Below, in pieces: positions 46,839-55,479 of a stretch of 64,000 nt of DNA. Source of the DNA: Sagittula marina (GTDB taxonomy: Bacteria > Pseudomonadota > Alphaproteobacteria > Rhodobacterales > Rhodobacteraceae); contig NZ_JACIEJ010000006.1 of NCBI RefSeq assembly GCF_014196795.1, positions 264,977 through 328,976 of the forward strand. Reading direction: 5' to 3'. The first letter of the stretch is position 1; each line of letters starts with the position of its first letter. The notes beneath the pieces were generated by a model. It was not told the DNA's origin. It searched no databases and was given only the letters and a program-made list of their open reading frames with translations. The translations under genes were made by a program, and so were the position numbers.

Positions 46839-47318
46839 ATGACCGATGTGGTGGACAAGAAGACGCGATCACGAATGATGGCGGGGATCAGGGCAACGAA
46901 CACGAAGCCGGAGATGCTTGTCCGCCGGGCATTGCATGCGCGAGGCTTCCGATTTCGCATTCATGACAAACGACTTCTTGGGCGACCAGATATCGTGTTG
47001 CCTAAATGGAAGATTGCGATACAGGTTCATGGCTGTTTCTGGCATCGTCACTCCGGTTGTTCCAAGGCCACCAATCCGTCCAGTAATGCCTCCTTTTGGG
47101 CGGAAAAGTTTCGGGCCAATGTTGAAAGAGACGCTGCTGCGGTCGAGAGGCTCTTGGAGGAGGGGTGGCGCATCCTCGTGGTCTGGGAGTGCTGTCTCGA
47201 CAAGGCCGGACTGGCAAAGGCAATTGATATGATAGAGGATTTCATCAAGCTTGGTCCCAATCATCCTGTCCGCTTCGCTGAAGTGGGGAAGCCAGATGTT
47301 GCAGTCGTCGAGGCGTAA
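46839..47318 (+). CDS. vsr: Very short patch repair endonuclease Vsr
   Basis: Nicks DNA beside T:G mismatches that arise when 5-methylcytosine deaminates, so it partners C5-methyltransferases. The 159-residue protein shows the typical start DKKTRSRMMAGIRATNTKPE, the catalytic Asp 51 in LLGRPDIVLPKW, the zinc/active-site segment IQVHGCFWHRHSGC and the aromatic FWAEKFRANVERD, ending with WRILVVWECC. The ATG at 46839 (MTDVVDKKTRSRM) is preferred over one further upstream. It is divergent from the methyltransferase. All key residues are present. Confidence 0.93.
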   Translation: MTDVVDKKTRSRMMAGIRATNTKPEMLVRRALHARGFRFRIHDKRLLGRPDIVLPKWKIAIQVHGCFWHRHSGCSKATNPSSNASFWAEKFRANVERDAAAVERLLEEGWRILVVWECCLDKAGLAKAIDMIEDFIKLGPNHPVRFAEVGKPDVAVVEA

Positions 47319-47863
47319 AGTCGCCGCCGATTGTGGCCGCGCACTGGGAACACGGCGATGCAATGGGATGACCGTGAGCCAAGGTTTTTCGATACGATAA
47401 ATCCTCGCCCGTAAACCTTTTCCGTGGGATTGGTGATAGACGCGGCAAAAGCACGTGACGAGCATTCTAGGGTCAGGATTCATAACCAGTAGATGACGAG
47501 AGCCGCGAGTGCGATGGCCGAGAGGAACACCTTTGGGCAGCGGTCATAGCGGGTCGCGACGCGTCGCCAGTCCTTGAGCCTGCCGAACATGATCTCGATG
47601 CGGTTGCGTCGCTTGTATCTGCGCTTGTCGTATTTGACCGGTGTCTAGCGTTTCTTTCGGCCAAGGATACAGGCACGAATCCCCTTGTCCTGCAACGCTT
47701 CTCTGAACCAGTCAGCGTCATAACCACGATCCCCGAGTAGCCATTTGACGTTTGGTAGGCCGCAGAGCAATGCGCGTGCGCCGATGTAATCGCTGACCTG
47801 TCCGGCGGTTACGAACAGGTCAATCGGTCGTCCTTGACTGTCACAGATTGCGTGCAGCTTGGC

Positions 47864-47898
47864 CCCTCTCGGGACATTTCCTACGGAAATGCCCTGCC
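47864..47898 (-). repeat. Palindromic element copy A (in transposase pseudogene)
   Basis: On the minus strand GGCAGGGCATTT, a 7-base middle and AAATGTCCCGAGAGGG. The GGGCATTT/AAATGTCC arms form a hairpin. It separates the transposase codons for MN and KLHAI and breaks the frame. Confidence 0.8.
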
Positions 47899-47929
47899 GA
47901 GCAGTGGTTCATGACGCCTTTGGTTCGAC

Positions 47930-47962
47930 CCCTCTCGGGACATTGCTGCGCAATGCGCTGCC
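47930..47962 (-). repeat. Palindromic element copy B (in transposase pseudogene)
   Basis: On the minus strand GGCAGCGCATTGC, then GCAGCAATG and TCCCGAGAGGG. It shares the TCCCGAGAGGG tail and the CATT/AATG stem with copies A and C, and lies just before the codons for RTKG, 31 bases from copy A. Confidence 0.8.
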
Positions 47963-48439
47963 AGGCACGGGGTCAGACGACCGCGCCCCTCTTTTTTGCG
48001 GCCATGCTGGTCGCCGTTCGATGGGCCTTGAGGTATGTCGCGTCGATCATCACGGTCTTCTCTTCGCCATGCTCAGAGGCCAGACCTGGCATCATCCGCG
48101 CGAAGATCCCTTTTTCGCACCAACGCTTCCACCGACGATAAAGCGTCTTGTGCGGACCATAGGCTGAAGGGGCATCGCGCCAGCGCAAGCCATTGCGATT
48201 CATGAAGATAATCCCGCTCAATACGCGCCTGTCATCGACCTGAGGCTTGCCATGAGGCTTGGGGAAGAAAGGCGCCAAACGTGCCATCTGCGCGTCGGTC
48301 AGCCAGAAACATAGCTCATGTCACCGCTCTGTTTTCAGAGCCGTGAATCACGCTGCACGACCAAAATCAATGCATCCTGACCCTAGTCATTGCCAACCGC
48401 GGCGTCCCTGAGGTAACGGCTTTGGCGCGCAGAAGGGTG

Positions 48440-48925
48440 AAGGTGCGACGCGATCCGCTTGGCCGGGCTGGACTAGGTGGTCGGGAGCGGCGCGGTTGCG
48501 CAAATCGGCTGACGGCCGCGCTTCGAGGCGCCGTGTTTGCGGTTGGACGCGGCGCTCAGGAAAAGCTGGCTCGGCTGATCCCCAGCAACACGGCCTGTCG
48601 CGTGAGGCTCAGCTGGTGGCCTCGACCGCCACGTCTTTCCGCCAGACAACAGGCCGGCCTTTTCCAGCGCTCCGGACAAAGAACCACCCTCCAGCGTGAG
48701 CTGGCCGATCTTCTCGAGCAGCGATGCGACCTCGGTCTCAGGCTCCTTGTTCCCGGGCGTGTCGTCGAACACGTTCGCAACGCCCTCAAGATGATATCCT
48801 TCCCCAGCTTGATCTGGTGAGGGTAAAAGTCGAACTATGTCGTCAGCTCGCTCATCGTTCAGGGCTGCCTGCGCGACCTTCGCCTTGAAGGCAGGGCTCT
48901 GGCTCCATTTCGGCCGTCTTGTCAC
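48440..48925 (-). pseudogene. IS3-family transposase remnant (orfA and start of orfB)
   Basis: The frame from 48925 reads MTRRPKWSQSPAFKAKVAQA ... LLEKIGQLTLEGGSLSGALEKAGLL, the helix-turn-helix/leucine-zipper OrfA of IS3-type elements with damage in the middle. A second frame then shows LSLTRQAVLLGISRASFS, the usual start region of OrfB, followed by a stop. The rest of orfB is missing. An old, truncated element. Confidence 0.75.
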
Positions 48926-49166
48926 CTTCGAACCTTCGTCCCGGCAAGGCTGCCGGATCAGGAGCGCGAAATCGTCCTGGCTGGGATGTTCAGATTTCTC
49001 CAGCCACCGCAGTCAGACGGTAATGTTCTTGCAGCACTTGATGTTGCGACAAGCGACGGGGGGGCACCCCCCCCCGCGTTCCGGTGAGACAAGACAAGAG
49101 CGGGTCTTGGGTGGGCCGCGTTCTTTCGGCTAATGCGACGGGTTCGATAGTCGGGGCCGGAGGGCC

Positions 49167-50261
49167 TCAGACCCGGGGGAGTTCCGAGAATATCTCGGGG
49201 CCGTCCTCGCGCAGGATCACGATCTCTTCCAGGCGCAGGCCGAACTTGCCCTCCAGGTAGATGCCCGGCTCGATCGAGAAGACATTCCCGATGGCCAGGG
49301 GCGTCTCGGAGGTGGCGGTGATATACGGCGGCTCGTGGATGTCGATGCCCAGGCCGTGGCCAGTCCGGTGCAGGAAGCGGTCGCCGTAGCCGCCTTCGGT
49401 GATGACAGCGCGCGCGGCGGCATCCACCGCGCTGGCGGGGGCGCCGGGTTTCGCGGCCGCCAGCGCGGCCTGCACGGCGGCCTCGACCAGATCGCGGACC
49501 TTCAGGAACTCGGCGTCGGGATCGGGGCCGAACCAACGGCAGCGGGTCATGTCAGAGGGATAGCCATCCAACACACAGCCGGTGTCGATCAGCACGGCCA
49601 TGTTCTCGCCCAGGGTTGTGGCACCGGGGTGATGGTGCGGAAAGGCTCCGTTGCCGCCGAAGCAGACAGAGCAGAAGGCCGTGGCGGCGCCATTGGCCTT
49701 GTAATGCGCCTCGATCAGCTCGACCACCCCGGCCTCTGTCATGCCGGGCTTCAGGGCGGAGAAGGCGGCCTCGACCGCGGCATCGTTCAGCAGATGCGCG
49801 GCCTTGATGCGGGCGACTTCGTCCTTGTCCTTCATGGTGCGCAGCAGGCCGACGGTATCGTCGGTGAAGCGGCGGCGGGGGCTGTCGAGGTTGTCGAGCA
49901 GCAGCAGGGCGAAATCAGCGCGCATGGTCTCGTCCAGGACCACCGACAGGCCGGAGCGGCGAGCGTCGCTGGCGTCCAGCAGGGCCCCGAGGGCTGCCAT
50001 CGGGCCATCGTCGTCGGTCCAGGTGAACAGAGGAAGCGGGGTGACCTCTTTCGCCATGGCGGCATTCAGCGCGGGCATCAGGAAGCCGGCGTGATCGGCG
50101 CTGACCAGCAGCATCACGGGGCGTTCGTCGCCATGGGGGTTGAGCCCGGTCAGCCAGGCCATGTGGCTGGAGGGGCCCAGCACCACCAGGTCGGTTTTGG
50201 TTTCCGCCATCCGCGCGCGCAGCCGCGAGAGGCGCTCTTCGGCCTGAATCAGATAGGACAT
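49167..50261 (-). CDS. M24-family Xaa-Pro-type metallopeptidase
   Basis: A 364-residue peptidase of the pepP/pepQ (pita-bread) fold. After an N-terminal creatinase-like domain (about 1-135) come the metal ligands: VLIDTGCVLDGYPSDMTR (Asp 226, Asp 237), HRTGHGLGIDIHEPPYI (His), FSIEPGIYL (Glu) and LRLEEIVIL (Glu). Family members remove an N-terminal residue next to proline or act on similar dipeptides. It is downstream of, and co-directional with, a peptide-binding protein gene, so it probably digests the imported peptides in the cytoplasm. Confidence 0.92.
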   Translation of the reverse strand: MSYLIQAEERLSRLRARMAETKTDLVVLGPSSHMAWLTGLNPHGDERPVMLLVSADHAGFLMPALNAAMAKEVTPLPLFTWTDDDGPMAALGALLDASDARRSGLSVVLDETMRADFALLLLDNLDSPRRRFTDDTVGLLRTMKDKDEVARIKAAHLLNDAAVEAAFSALKPGMTEAGVVELIEAHYKANGAATAFCSVCFGGNGAFPHHHPGATTLGENMAVLIDTGCVLDGYPSDMTRCRWFGPDPDAEFLKVRDLVEAAVQAALAAAKPGAPASAVDAAARAVITEGGYGDRFLHRTGHGLGIDIHEPPYITATSETPLAIGNVFSIEPGIYLEGKFGLRLEEIVILREDGPEIFSELPRV

Positions 50262-50331
50262 TCTTTACTCCTGAAATGAAACGGGCCGCCGGCGAACCAG
50301 CGACCCTGTGATCTTGCGGGCGGTCGAAGGA

Positions 50332-51921
50332 TTACTCCTTCTCGACCAGCCGGTAGTAGACGAAATCGGAGGTCGCGCCGTTGACGTACCCCGAGACATC
50401 CGCGCCCATGCCGACCTCGTAGGAGGCCTGGAACATGATCACGATGGGAGAGTCCTCCTGCACCTTGGCCTGCAGGTCACGGTACATGTCCAGACGCTTG
50501 TCGGGATCGGCTTCCGACAGGGCGGCCATGGTCTCTTCGTTGATCTCGTCCGGCACGGCCCAGGCGTTCCGCCAGGTGGTGGTGGCCTGGTAGTTTTCGT
50601 CCGAGTTGTCCGCGTTGTAGGCGAAGGCCTTGGCGTTGGAATGCGGGTCCATGAAGTCCGGGCCCCAGTACAGCAGCATCGCCTGGTGGGTCCGCTCACG
50701 GTACTTGGTGATCACCTGGGCGCCGGTGCCGGGCAGGATCTCGAACTCGATTCCCGCGTCGGCGAAGCTGGCCTGCAACGATTGCGCCATGTCGGTGAAG
50801 GGGGCGGAGTTGATCACGTCCAGCGTCACTTCGATGGGGGTCTCGATGCCGGCGTCGGCCAGGATCTGCTTGGCTTTCTCCGGATCATAGGTGAAGGGCG
50901 TCTCGTCGTAGGAGCCGGGGAAACCCTTCGGCCAGAAGGCCTGGTGGACCTCCATCTGGCCCTTGATGATCGTGTCGGTCATGCCGGTGTAGTCGACCAG
51001 GTAGCGCGCGGCTTCCCAGACGGCGGGATCGGTCAGGCTTTCGGTCTTCTGGTTGAAGGACAGGAAGTGGACGGCGGCCTGGGGGAAGGTCTCGACCTTG
51101 ATGTCCTCGCTGGAGAGCGAGGTGATCTGGTCGGGGGTCAGGTTGCGGGCCATGTCGATGTCACCCTGTTCCAGCAGCAGCTGCTGGGTGGCGGCTTCGG
51201 CCACGTGGCGGATGATCACCTGGGACATCTCGGGCGCGCCCTTGAAGTAGTCCTCGTTGGCGGCCATGCGCACCATCTGACCGGGGGTGTAGGCGGTCAG
51301 TTCGAAGGGACCGGAGCCTGCCGAGTTGGCGTTCAGCCAGGCATTACCCATGTCGCCGTCTTCCTCGTGCTCCATCACCAGCGCCTTGTCGACGATGGAG
51401 GCGGGGCGCGCGGCCAGCACGTTCAGCACGAAGGCGGGCGAGAAGTCGCCCTCGTATTTCACCGTGACGACGTTGCCGTCGGCGGTGACCATGTCGTCCA
51501 CGTTCTCCGGGGTCCAGCCGAGCTGGGCGAGGATGAAGGCGGGCGTCAGGTTCAGCTTGATGACGCGGGTCAGCGAGAACAGCACGTCCTCGGCCGTGAC
51601 CGGGTTGCCAGAGTTGAAGACCGCATCGTCACGCAGGGTGAAGGTGATGGTCTTGGCCTCGGCGTCGACCTCCCATTCGGTCGCGATGCCGGGGGCCAGG
51701 ACGGTGGGATCTTCCGCATCGTACTGGACCAGGCGGTCATAGAGGTTGGTCACGAGTTCACCAGAGGTGAATTCATAGGCCTGCGCCGGGTCGATTGCGA
51801 CGATGTCGTCGATGTTCTGGGCGATGACCAGGACGTCATCAGGCGTGTCGGCCAGGGCTGCGGTGCCCGCGAGTGGCAGCGCGAGCGCCGAGGCAAACAG
51901 CGCGGATTTCAGCATGCTCAT
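50332..51921 (-). CDS. Peptide ABC transporter substrate-binding protein
   Basis: A 529-residue periplasmic binding protein of family 5 (DppA/OppA-like). A signal peptide spans about residues 1-24 (MSMLKSALFASALALPLAG, cleavage near ALA). The family blocks YEFTSGELVTNLYDRLVQYD, ATEWEVDAEAKTITFTLRDD and FNSGNPVTAEDV follow. It is transcribed away from the permease operon but belongs to the same transporter, flanked by its regulator and peptidase. Ligand cannot be read from the sequence. Confidence 0.93.
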   Translation of the reverse strand: MSMLKSALFASALALPLAGTAALADTPDDVLVIAQNIDDIVAIDPAQAYEFTSGELVTNLYDRLVQYDAEDPTVLAPGIATEWEVDAEAKTITFTLRDDAVFNSGNPVTAEDVLFSLTRVIKLNLTPAFILAQLGWTPENVDDMVTADGNVVTVKYEGDFSPAFVLNVLAARPASIVDKALVMEHEEDGDMGNAWLNANSAGSGPFELTAYTPGQMVRMAANEDYFKGAPEMSQVIIRHVAEAATQQLLLEQGDIDMARNLTPDQITSLSSEDIKVETFPQAAVHFLSFNQKTESLTDPAVWEAARYLVDYTGMTDTIIKGQMEVHQAFWPKGFPGSYDETPFTYDPEKAKQILADAGIETPIEVTLDVINSAPFTDMAQSLQASFADAGIEFEILPGTGAQVITKYRERTHQAMLLYWGPDFMDPHSNAKAFAYNADNSDENYQATTTWRNAWAVPDEINEETMAALSEADPDKRLDMYRDLQAKVQEDSPIVIMFQASYEVGMGADVSGYVNGATSDFVYYRLVEKE

Positions 51922-51964
51922 GTGGCTCTCCTTGTTGGGGTTGAGTTGAGTGGGACGGCGTTGA

Positions 51965-52576
51965 TCAGCTCTCCAGCTGCACCATCTCCGGTAGTTTCAT
52001 CCCGCCCTTGCGGTTCAGCACGGCCAGGGTTCCCGTCCAGAGGATCCGAACGGGCTTGTCAGTGGGATTGGTCCAGGAATGGGGGCGCAGCCCGCTGTAA
52101 TGCAGGCTGTCACCGGCCTTCATCCGGATGACCTGGCCGTCGAGGGTCTGCTCGATCTCGCCGTCTAGGATGTAGATGATCTCTTCTCCCTCGTGACTGA
52201 CCACTTCCGAGACATAGCCCGCAGGCACATGCAGGATGTAGCTGGACAGTTCCGCGCCGGGGAAATCGGTGGCCAGGTTCTCATACCCGATGGAGGAGCC
52301 ATTCAGCGAGAACTGGGGCCGGGTTTCGGCGCGCGTCAGGCTGTCAGTGGGGCGGGGGGCGGCGATGAAATATTCCAGCGTCACATCCAGAGCCGCCGCG
52401 ATCTGCGCCAGCGTCCCCAGCGAGGGTGTGGCGTTGTCGCGTTCCACTTGGCTGAGATAGCCGACAGAGACACCCGCCCTGTCGCACAGTGCCTGAAGAG
52501 TCAGCCCAAGCTGCTTTCGGCGCTTGCGAATAAGCGGTCCGAGCTGCGGCTCAGCTTTCTGCTTTTCCCGTGCCAT
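51965..52576 (-). CDS. XRE-cupin transcriptional regulator
   Basis: A 203-residue regulator: an XRE helix-turn-helix at about 13-68 (LIRKRRKQLGLTLQALCDRAGVS, QVERDNATPSLGTLAQIAAAL) and a C-terminal cupin sensor at about 120-190 (EVVSHEGEEIIYILDGEIEQ, DSLHYSGLRPHSWTN). It sits between the binding-protein gene and the divergent permease operon and probably regulates both. Two AT-rich palindromes in the intergenic gap are likely binding sites. PuuR-like proteins of this architecture sense small metabolites. Confidence 0.92.
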   Translation of the reverse strand: MAREKQKAEPQLGPLIRKRRKQLGLTLQALCDRAGVSVGYLSQVERDNATPSLGTLAQIAAALDVTLEYFIAAPRPTDSLTRAETRPQFSLNGSSIGYENLATDFPGAELSSYILHVPAGYVSEVVSHEGEEIIYILDGEIEQTLDGQVIRMKAGDSLHYSGLRPHSWTNPTDKPVRILWTGTLAVLNRKGGMKLPEMVQLES

Positions 52577-52610
52577 GGCACGTTCCTCCGAGATTATTTC
52601 CGTTACGGTA

Positions 52611-52644
52611 CAAAATTTTTTTTGCTATGGCAAAAAATTTTTGC
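52611..52644. promoter_or_regulatory. Twin AT-rich palindromes, candidate operator of the XRE-cupin regulator
   Basis: GCAAAAAATTTTTGC (52630-52644) is a perfect 15-base palindrome. Four bases upstream, CAAAATTTTTTTTGC (52611-52625) is a looser version of it. Both lie in the gap between the regulator and the divergent permease operon. Binding is inferred from position and symmetry. Confidence 0.6.
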
Positions 52645-52694
52645 AACACTGGGGGCGAGAATTCACTCGACCGATGCCAAAGGAGGCGGAGACC

Positions 52695-53741
52695 TTGGCG
52701 ACAGAAGCATCAATGGCCGTCAGGGCGGGACGCGGTGCGCGGGGGATCGGCGGCTTCGTCGTTGTCACTGCGCTGACCTTCCTGGGCCTGCTGGCAATCA
52801 CATTCTTCATCGGACGCGTGGTGCCCATCGACCCCGTGCTTTCGGTGGTCGGGGACCGCGCGACGCAAGCGCAATACGATGCGGCGCGAATCGCCATGGG
52901 GCTGGACCGGCCGCTGCTGGTGCAGTTCTTCGACTACGTCTGGTCGGTGATGCAGGGCGACCTTGGCCGCTCGATTTCGACCAACCGCCCCGTGGCCGAC
53001 GATCTGCTGCGGGTCTTCCCTGCGACGCTGGAGATGGCCACGCTGGGTATCTTCTTCGGAGTCGTCCTTGGCGTGCCCGCCGGGGTCTGGGCCGCCACGC
53101 GGCGCGGCGAGTGGGTCGACCAGGTGATGCGGGTCTTTGCCCTGCTGGGCTATTCGGTGCCCGCCTTCTGGCTAGGCCTCGTCGGCTTGGCAGTATTCTA
53201 TGCTGGCCTCGGCTGGGTCGCCGGACCGGGGCGGCTCGACATATTCTACGAAGGGCTCGTGCCCGCGCGCACCAATGTCATGCTAATCGACGCCGCGCTG
53301 GCGGGTGACTGGGATGTCTTCTGGAACGCGCTCTCGCACCTCCTCCTGCCGGCCTCGATCCTTGGCTTCTTCTCGCTGGCCTTTATCGCCCGGATGACCC
53401 GCAGCTTCATGCTGGACCAGCTGGGGCAGGAGTTCATCACCACCGCCCGCGTCAAGGGCGTGCCCGAGTGGCGGGTGATCTGGGTGCATGGCTTCAAGCC
53501 GATCCGCGTGCCGCTGATCACCGTCATCGGCCTCAGCTACGCCGCGCTGCTGGAAGGCTCGGTGATGATCGAGACCGTCTTCAGCTGGCCCGGCATCGGC
53601 AACTACCTGACCACCGCGCTGCTGAACGCCGACATGAACGCCGTGCTGGGGGCCACGCTGGTGATCGGTTCGGTCTTCATCCTGATCAACAAGATCTCGG
53701 ACGTGCTCTACCGCGTCCTCGACCCGAGGAGCAAAGCATGA
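52695..53741 (+). CDS. Peptide ABC transporter permease, DppB-like
   Basis: A 348-residue inner-membrane permease with about six hydrophobic helices and the binding-protein-dependent-transport loop EFITTARVKGVPEWRVIWVHGFKPI. Start choice: AAAGGAGG (52679-52686) is eight bases before a TTG at 52695, whereas the ATG at 52674 lies upstream of that site; the TTG is preferred with moderate confidence. It is the first gene of a five-gene operon with 4-base overlaps, divergent from the regulator. Confidence 0.9.
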   Translation: MATEASMAVRAGRGARGIGGFVVVTALTFLGLLAITFFIGRVVPIDPVLSVVGDRATQAQYDAARIAMGLDRPLLVQFFDYVWSVMQGDLGRSISTNRPVADDLLRVFPATLEMATLGIFFGVVLGVPAGVWAATRRGEWVDQVMRVFALLGYSVPAFWLGLVGLAVFYAGLGWVAGPGRLDIFYEGLVPARTNVMLIDAALAGDWDVFWNALSHLLLPASILGFFSLAFIARMTRSFMLDQLGQEFITTARVKGVPEWRVIWVHGFKPIRVPLITVIGLSYAALLEGSVMIETVFSWPGIGNYLTTALLNADMNAVLGATLVIGSVFILINKISDVLYRVLDPRSKA

Positions 53742-54640
53742 GCACCAGAGACTGGCTTCTGGACGACAGTCCCGCCACGCTGACCCAGGCCAACCTGGGC
53801 CGCGCCTGGCGCATGTTCACCGCGCTGATGCGCAATCCGCTGGCGGTGGCGGGCTTTCTGATCATTCTGCTGCTGCTGGCGACCGCGCTGTTTGCGCCCT
53901 GGATCGCGCCGGAAAGCCCCGTGGGGCAGAACCTGCAGGCGCGCCTGCTGCCGCCCACGGCCGAGCATTGGATGGGCACCGATGAGCTGGGCCGCGACAT
54001 CTTCAGCCGCGTCGTCTACGGCTCGCGCATCACGCTGATGATCGTGGCGCTCGTGGCGGTGATCTCGGCCCCCCTCGGCCTGATCATCGGCGCCGTCGCA
54101 GGCTACTTCGGCGGCTGGGTCGACCGTATCCTGATGGGCCTCACGGACGTCTTCCTGTCGCTGCCCAAGCTGATCCTGGCGCTGGCCTTCGTCGCCGCCC
54201 TGGGGCCGGGCATCGAGAACGCGATCATCGCCATCGCGATCACCGCCTGGCCCGCCTATGCGCGCATCGCGCGGGCCGAAACCCTGACCTTCCGCAATGC
54301 CGAGTACATCCAGGCGGTGCGGCTGGTCGGCGGCTCGCATTCGCGGATCATCTTCCGCCACGTGCTGCCGCTTTGTACATCTTCGATGATCGTGCGGGTG
54401 ACGCTGGACATGGCGGGCATCATCCTGACCGCCGCCGGCCTGGGTTTCCTGGGTCTTGGCGCCCAGCCGCCGCTGCCGGAATGGGGTGCCATGATCTCGC
54501 GCGGGCGGACCTTCATCCTGGACCAGTGGTGGGTCGCCACCATGCCGGGCTTCGCCATCATCCTAGTTTCGCTCGGCTTCTGCTTCCTGGGCGACGGGCT
54601 GCGTGACGTGCTGGATCCGAAACAGGGGGGCGAGAAATGA
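53738..54640 (+). CDS. Peptide ABC transporter permease, DppC-like
   Basis: A 300-residue permease. A cytoplasmic N-terminus of about 35 residues is followed by a hydrophobic helix (AVAGFLIILLLLATALFAPW), the DppC hallmark HWMGTDELGRDIFSRVVYGSR, and the EAA-like loop RAETLTFRNAEYIQAVRLVGGS. The ATG overlaps the dppB-like stop by four bases. It pairs with the DppB-like protein to form the membrane channel. Confidence 0.93.
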   Translation: MSTRDWLLDDSPATLTQANLGRAWRMFTALMRNPLAVAGFLIILLLLATALFAPWIAPESPVGQNLQARLLPPTAEHWMGTDELGRDIFSRVVYGSRITLMIVALVAVISAPLGLIIGAVAGYFGGWVDRILMGLTDVFLSLPKLILALAFVAALGPGIENAIIAIAITAWPAYARIARAETLTFRNAEYIQAVRLVGGSHSRIIFRHVLPLCTSSMIVRVTLDMAGIILTAAGLGFLGLGAQPPLPEWGAMISRGRTFILDQWWVATMPGFAIILVSLGFCFLGDGLRDVLDPKQGGEK

Positions 54641-55479
54641 CCGACGTACCGCTTCTGGAAATCGAGGACCTGCGGGTCAGCTTTGCCACCCCCAAGGGGC
54701 CTGTGGAGGTCGTGAAGGGCCTGAACCTGACCCTGGGCCGCGAAGAGCGCCTGGGCATTGTCGGCGAAAGCGGCTCGGGCAAGTCGATGACGGGCCGGTC
54801 GATCCTTCGGCTGATCCGTTCGCCGGGCAGGCAGACCGCGAAGACCCTGCGCTTCGATGGGCTGGACCTGATGGGCCAGAGCAACCGGCAGATGCGCCAG
54901 ATCCGTGGCGCGCGGATCTCGATGATCATGCAGGATCCGAAGTTCTCGCTGAACCCCGTCATGACCATCGGCCACCAGATCGCCGAGGCGCTGCAGGTGC
55001 ATGAAAAACTGCCCCGCCGAGACTTAAACGCCCGGGTGATCGAGATGCTGAACTCGGTCCGTATCAACGAGCCCGAGCGGGTGGCGAAGATGTATCCGCA
55101 CGAGGTTTCGGGCGGCATGGGGCAGCGGGTGATGATCGCCATGATGCTGATCCCGCGCCCGCAGCTGCTGATCGCGGATGAGCCGACCTCGGCCTTGGAT
55201 GTCTCTGTGCAGGCGCAGGTGCTGGACCTGATCGAAGAGCTTGTCACGGGGAACGGCATGGGGCTGATCCTGATCAGCCACGACCTGAACCTGGTGGCGC
55301 GCTACTGCGACCGGATCATGGTGATGAACGGCGGCGAGGTGGTCGAGGCCTGCGCGGCCGCCGATCTGCACAAGGCCAGCCATCCCTACACCAAGGGTCT
55401 GCTGGCGGCACAGCCGCGGATGCAGGAAACCCGAGACGAGCTGCCGGTCCTGGACCGCAGCGGAGGAGCAGGCACATGA
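54637..55479 (+). CDS. Peptide ABC transporter ATP-binding protein, DppD-like
   Basis: A 280-residue ABC ATPase with Walker A GIVGESGSGKSM, signature EVSGGMGQRVMIAM and Walker B LLIADEPTSALD. It is about 40 residues shorter than most DppD/OppD proteins, ending soon after the oligopeptide C-terminal extension begins (HPYTKGLLAAQPRM). It overlaps the permease and the next ATPase by four bases each. Confidence 0.93.
   Translation: MTDVPLLEIEDLRVSFATPKGPVEVVKGLNLTLGREERLGIVGESGSGKSMTGRSILRLIRSPGRQTAKTLRFDGLDLMGQSNRQMRQIRGARISMIMQDPKFSLNPVMTIGHQIAEALQVHEKLPRRDLNARVIEMLNSVRINEPERVAKMYPHEVSGGMGQRVMIAMMLIPRPQLLIADEPTSALDVSVQAQVLDLIEELVTGNGMGLILISHDLNLVARYCDRIMVMNGGEVVEACAAADLHKASHPYTKGLLAAQPRMQETRDELPVLDRSGGAGT

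Larger units (their letters stand above)
47480..48332 (-). pseudogene. IS5-family transposase, disrupted
   Basis: On the minus strand the 5' part (near FWLTDAQMARLAPFFPKPHGKPQVDD, then FMNRNGLRWRDAPSAYG) and the 3' part (AICDSQGRPIDLFVTAGQVSDYIGARALL, DRGYDADWFREALQ, KYDKRRYKRRNRIE) are both recognisable. The centre is broken: after MIDATYLKAHRTATSMAAKKRG comes a TGA, then two inserts each ending in a CPERG-coding motif, the second of which shifts the frame before KLHAICD. A further TAG interrupts after LGRKKR. The element cannot make its own transposase. Confidence 0.85.
47470..48383 (-). mobile_element. IS5-family insertion sequence, degenerate, with two palindromic inserts
   Basis: Terminal inverted repeats GGGTCAGGATTCAT (47470-47483) and its near complement ending at 48383 (one mismatch in 14) enclose a broken transposase gene; CTA flanks both ends, consistent with the short TA-type target duplication of IS427-like IS5 elements. 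The element spans 914 bases including two copies of a palindromic repeat. It lies just downstream of vsr. Confidence 0.85.

Noticed and set aside
37001..48000. CRISPR array or Cas genes beside the defence locus
   Set aside because: No regularly spaced direct repeats and no Cas-like proteins are visible.
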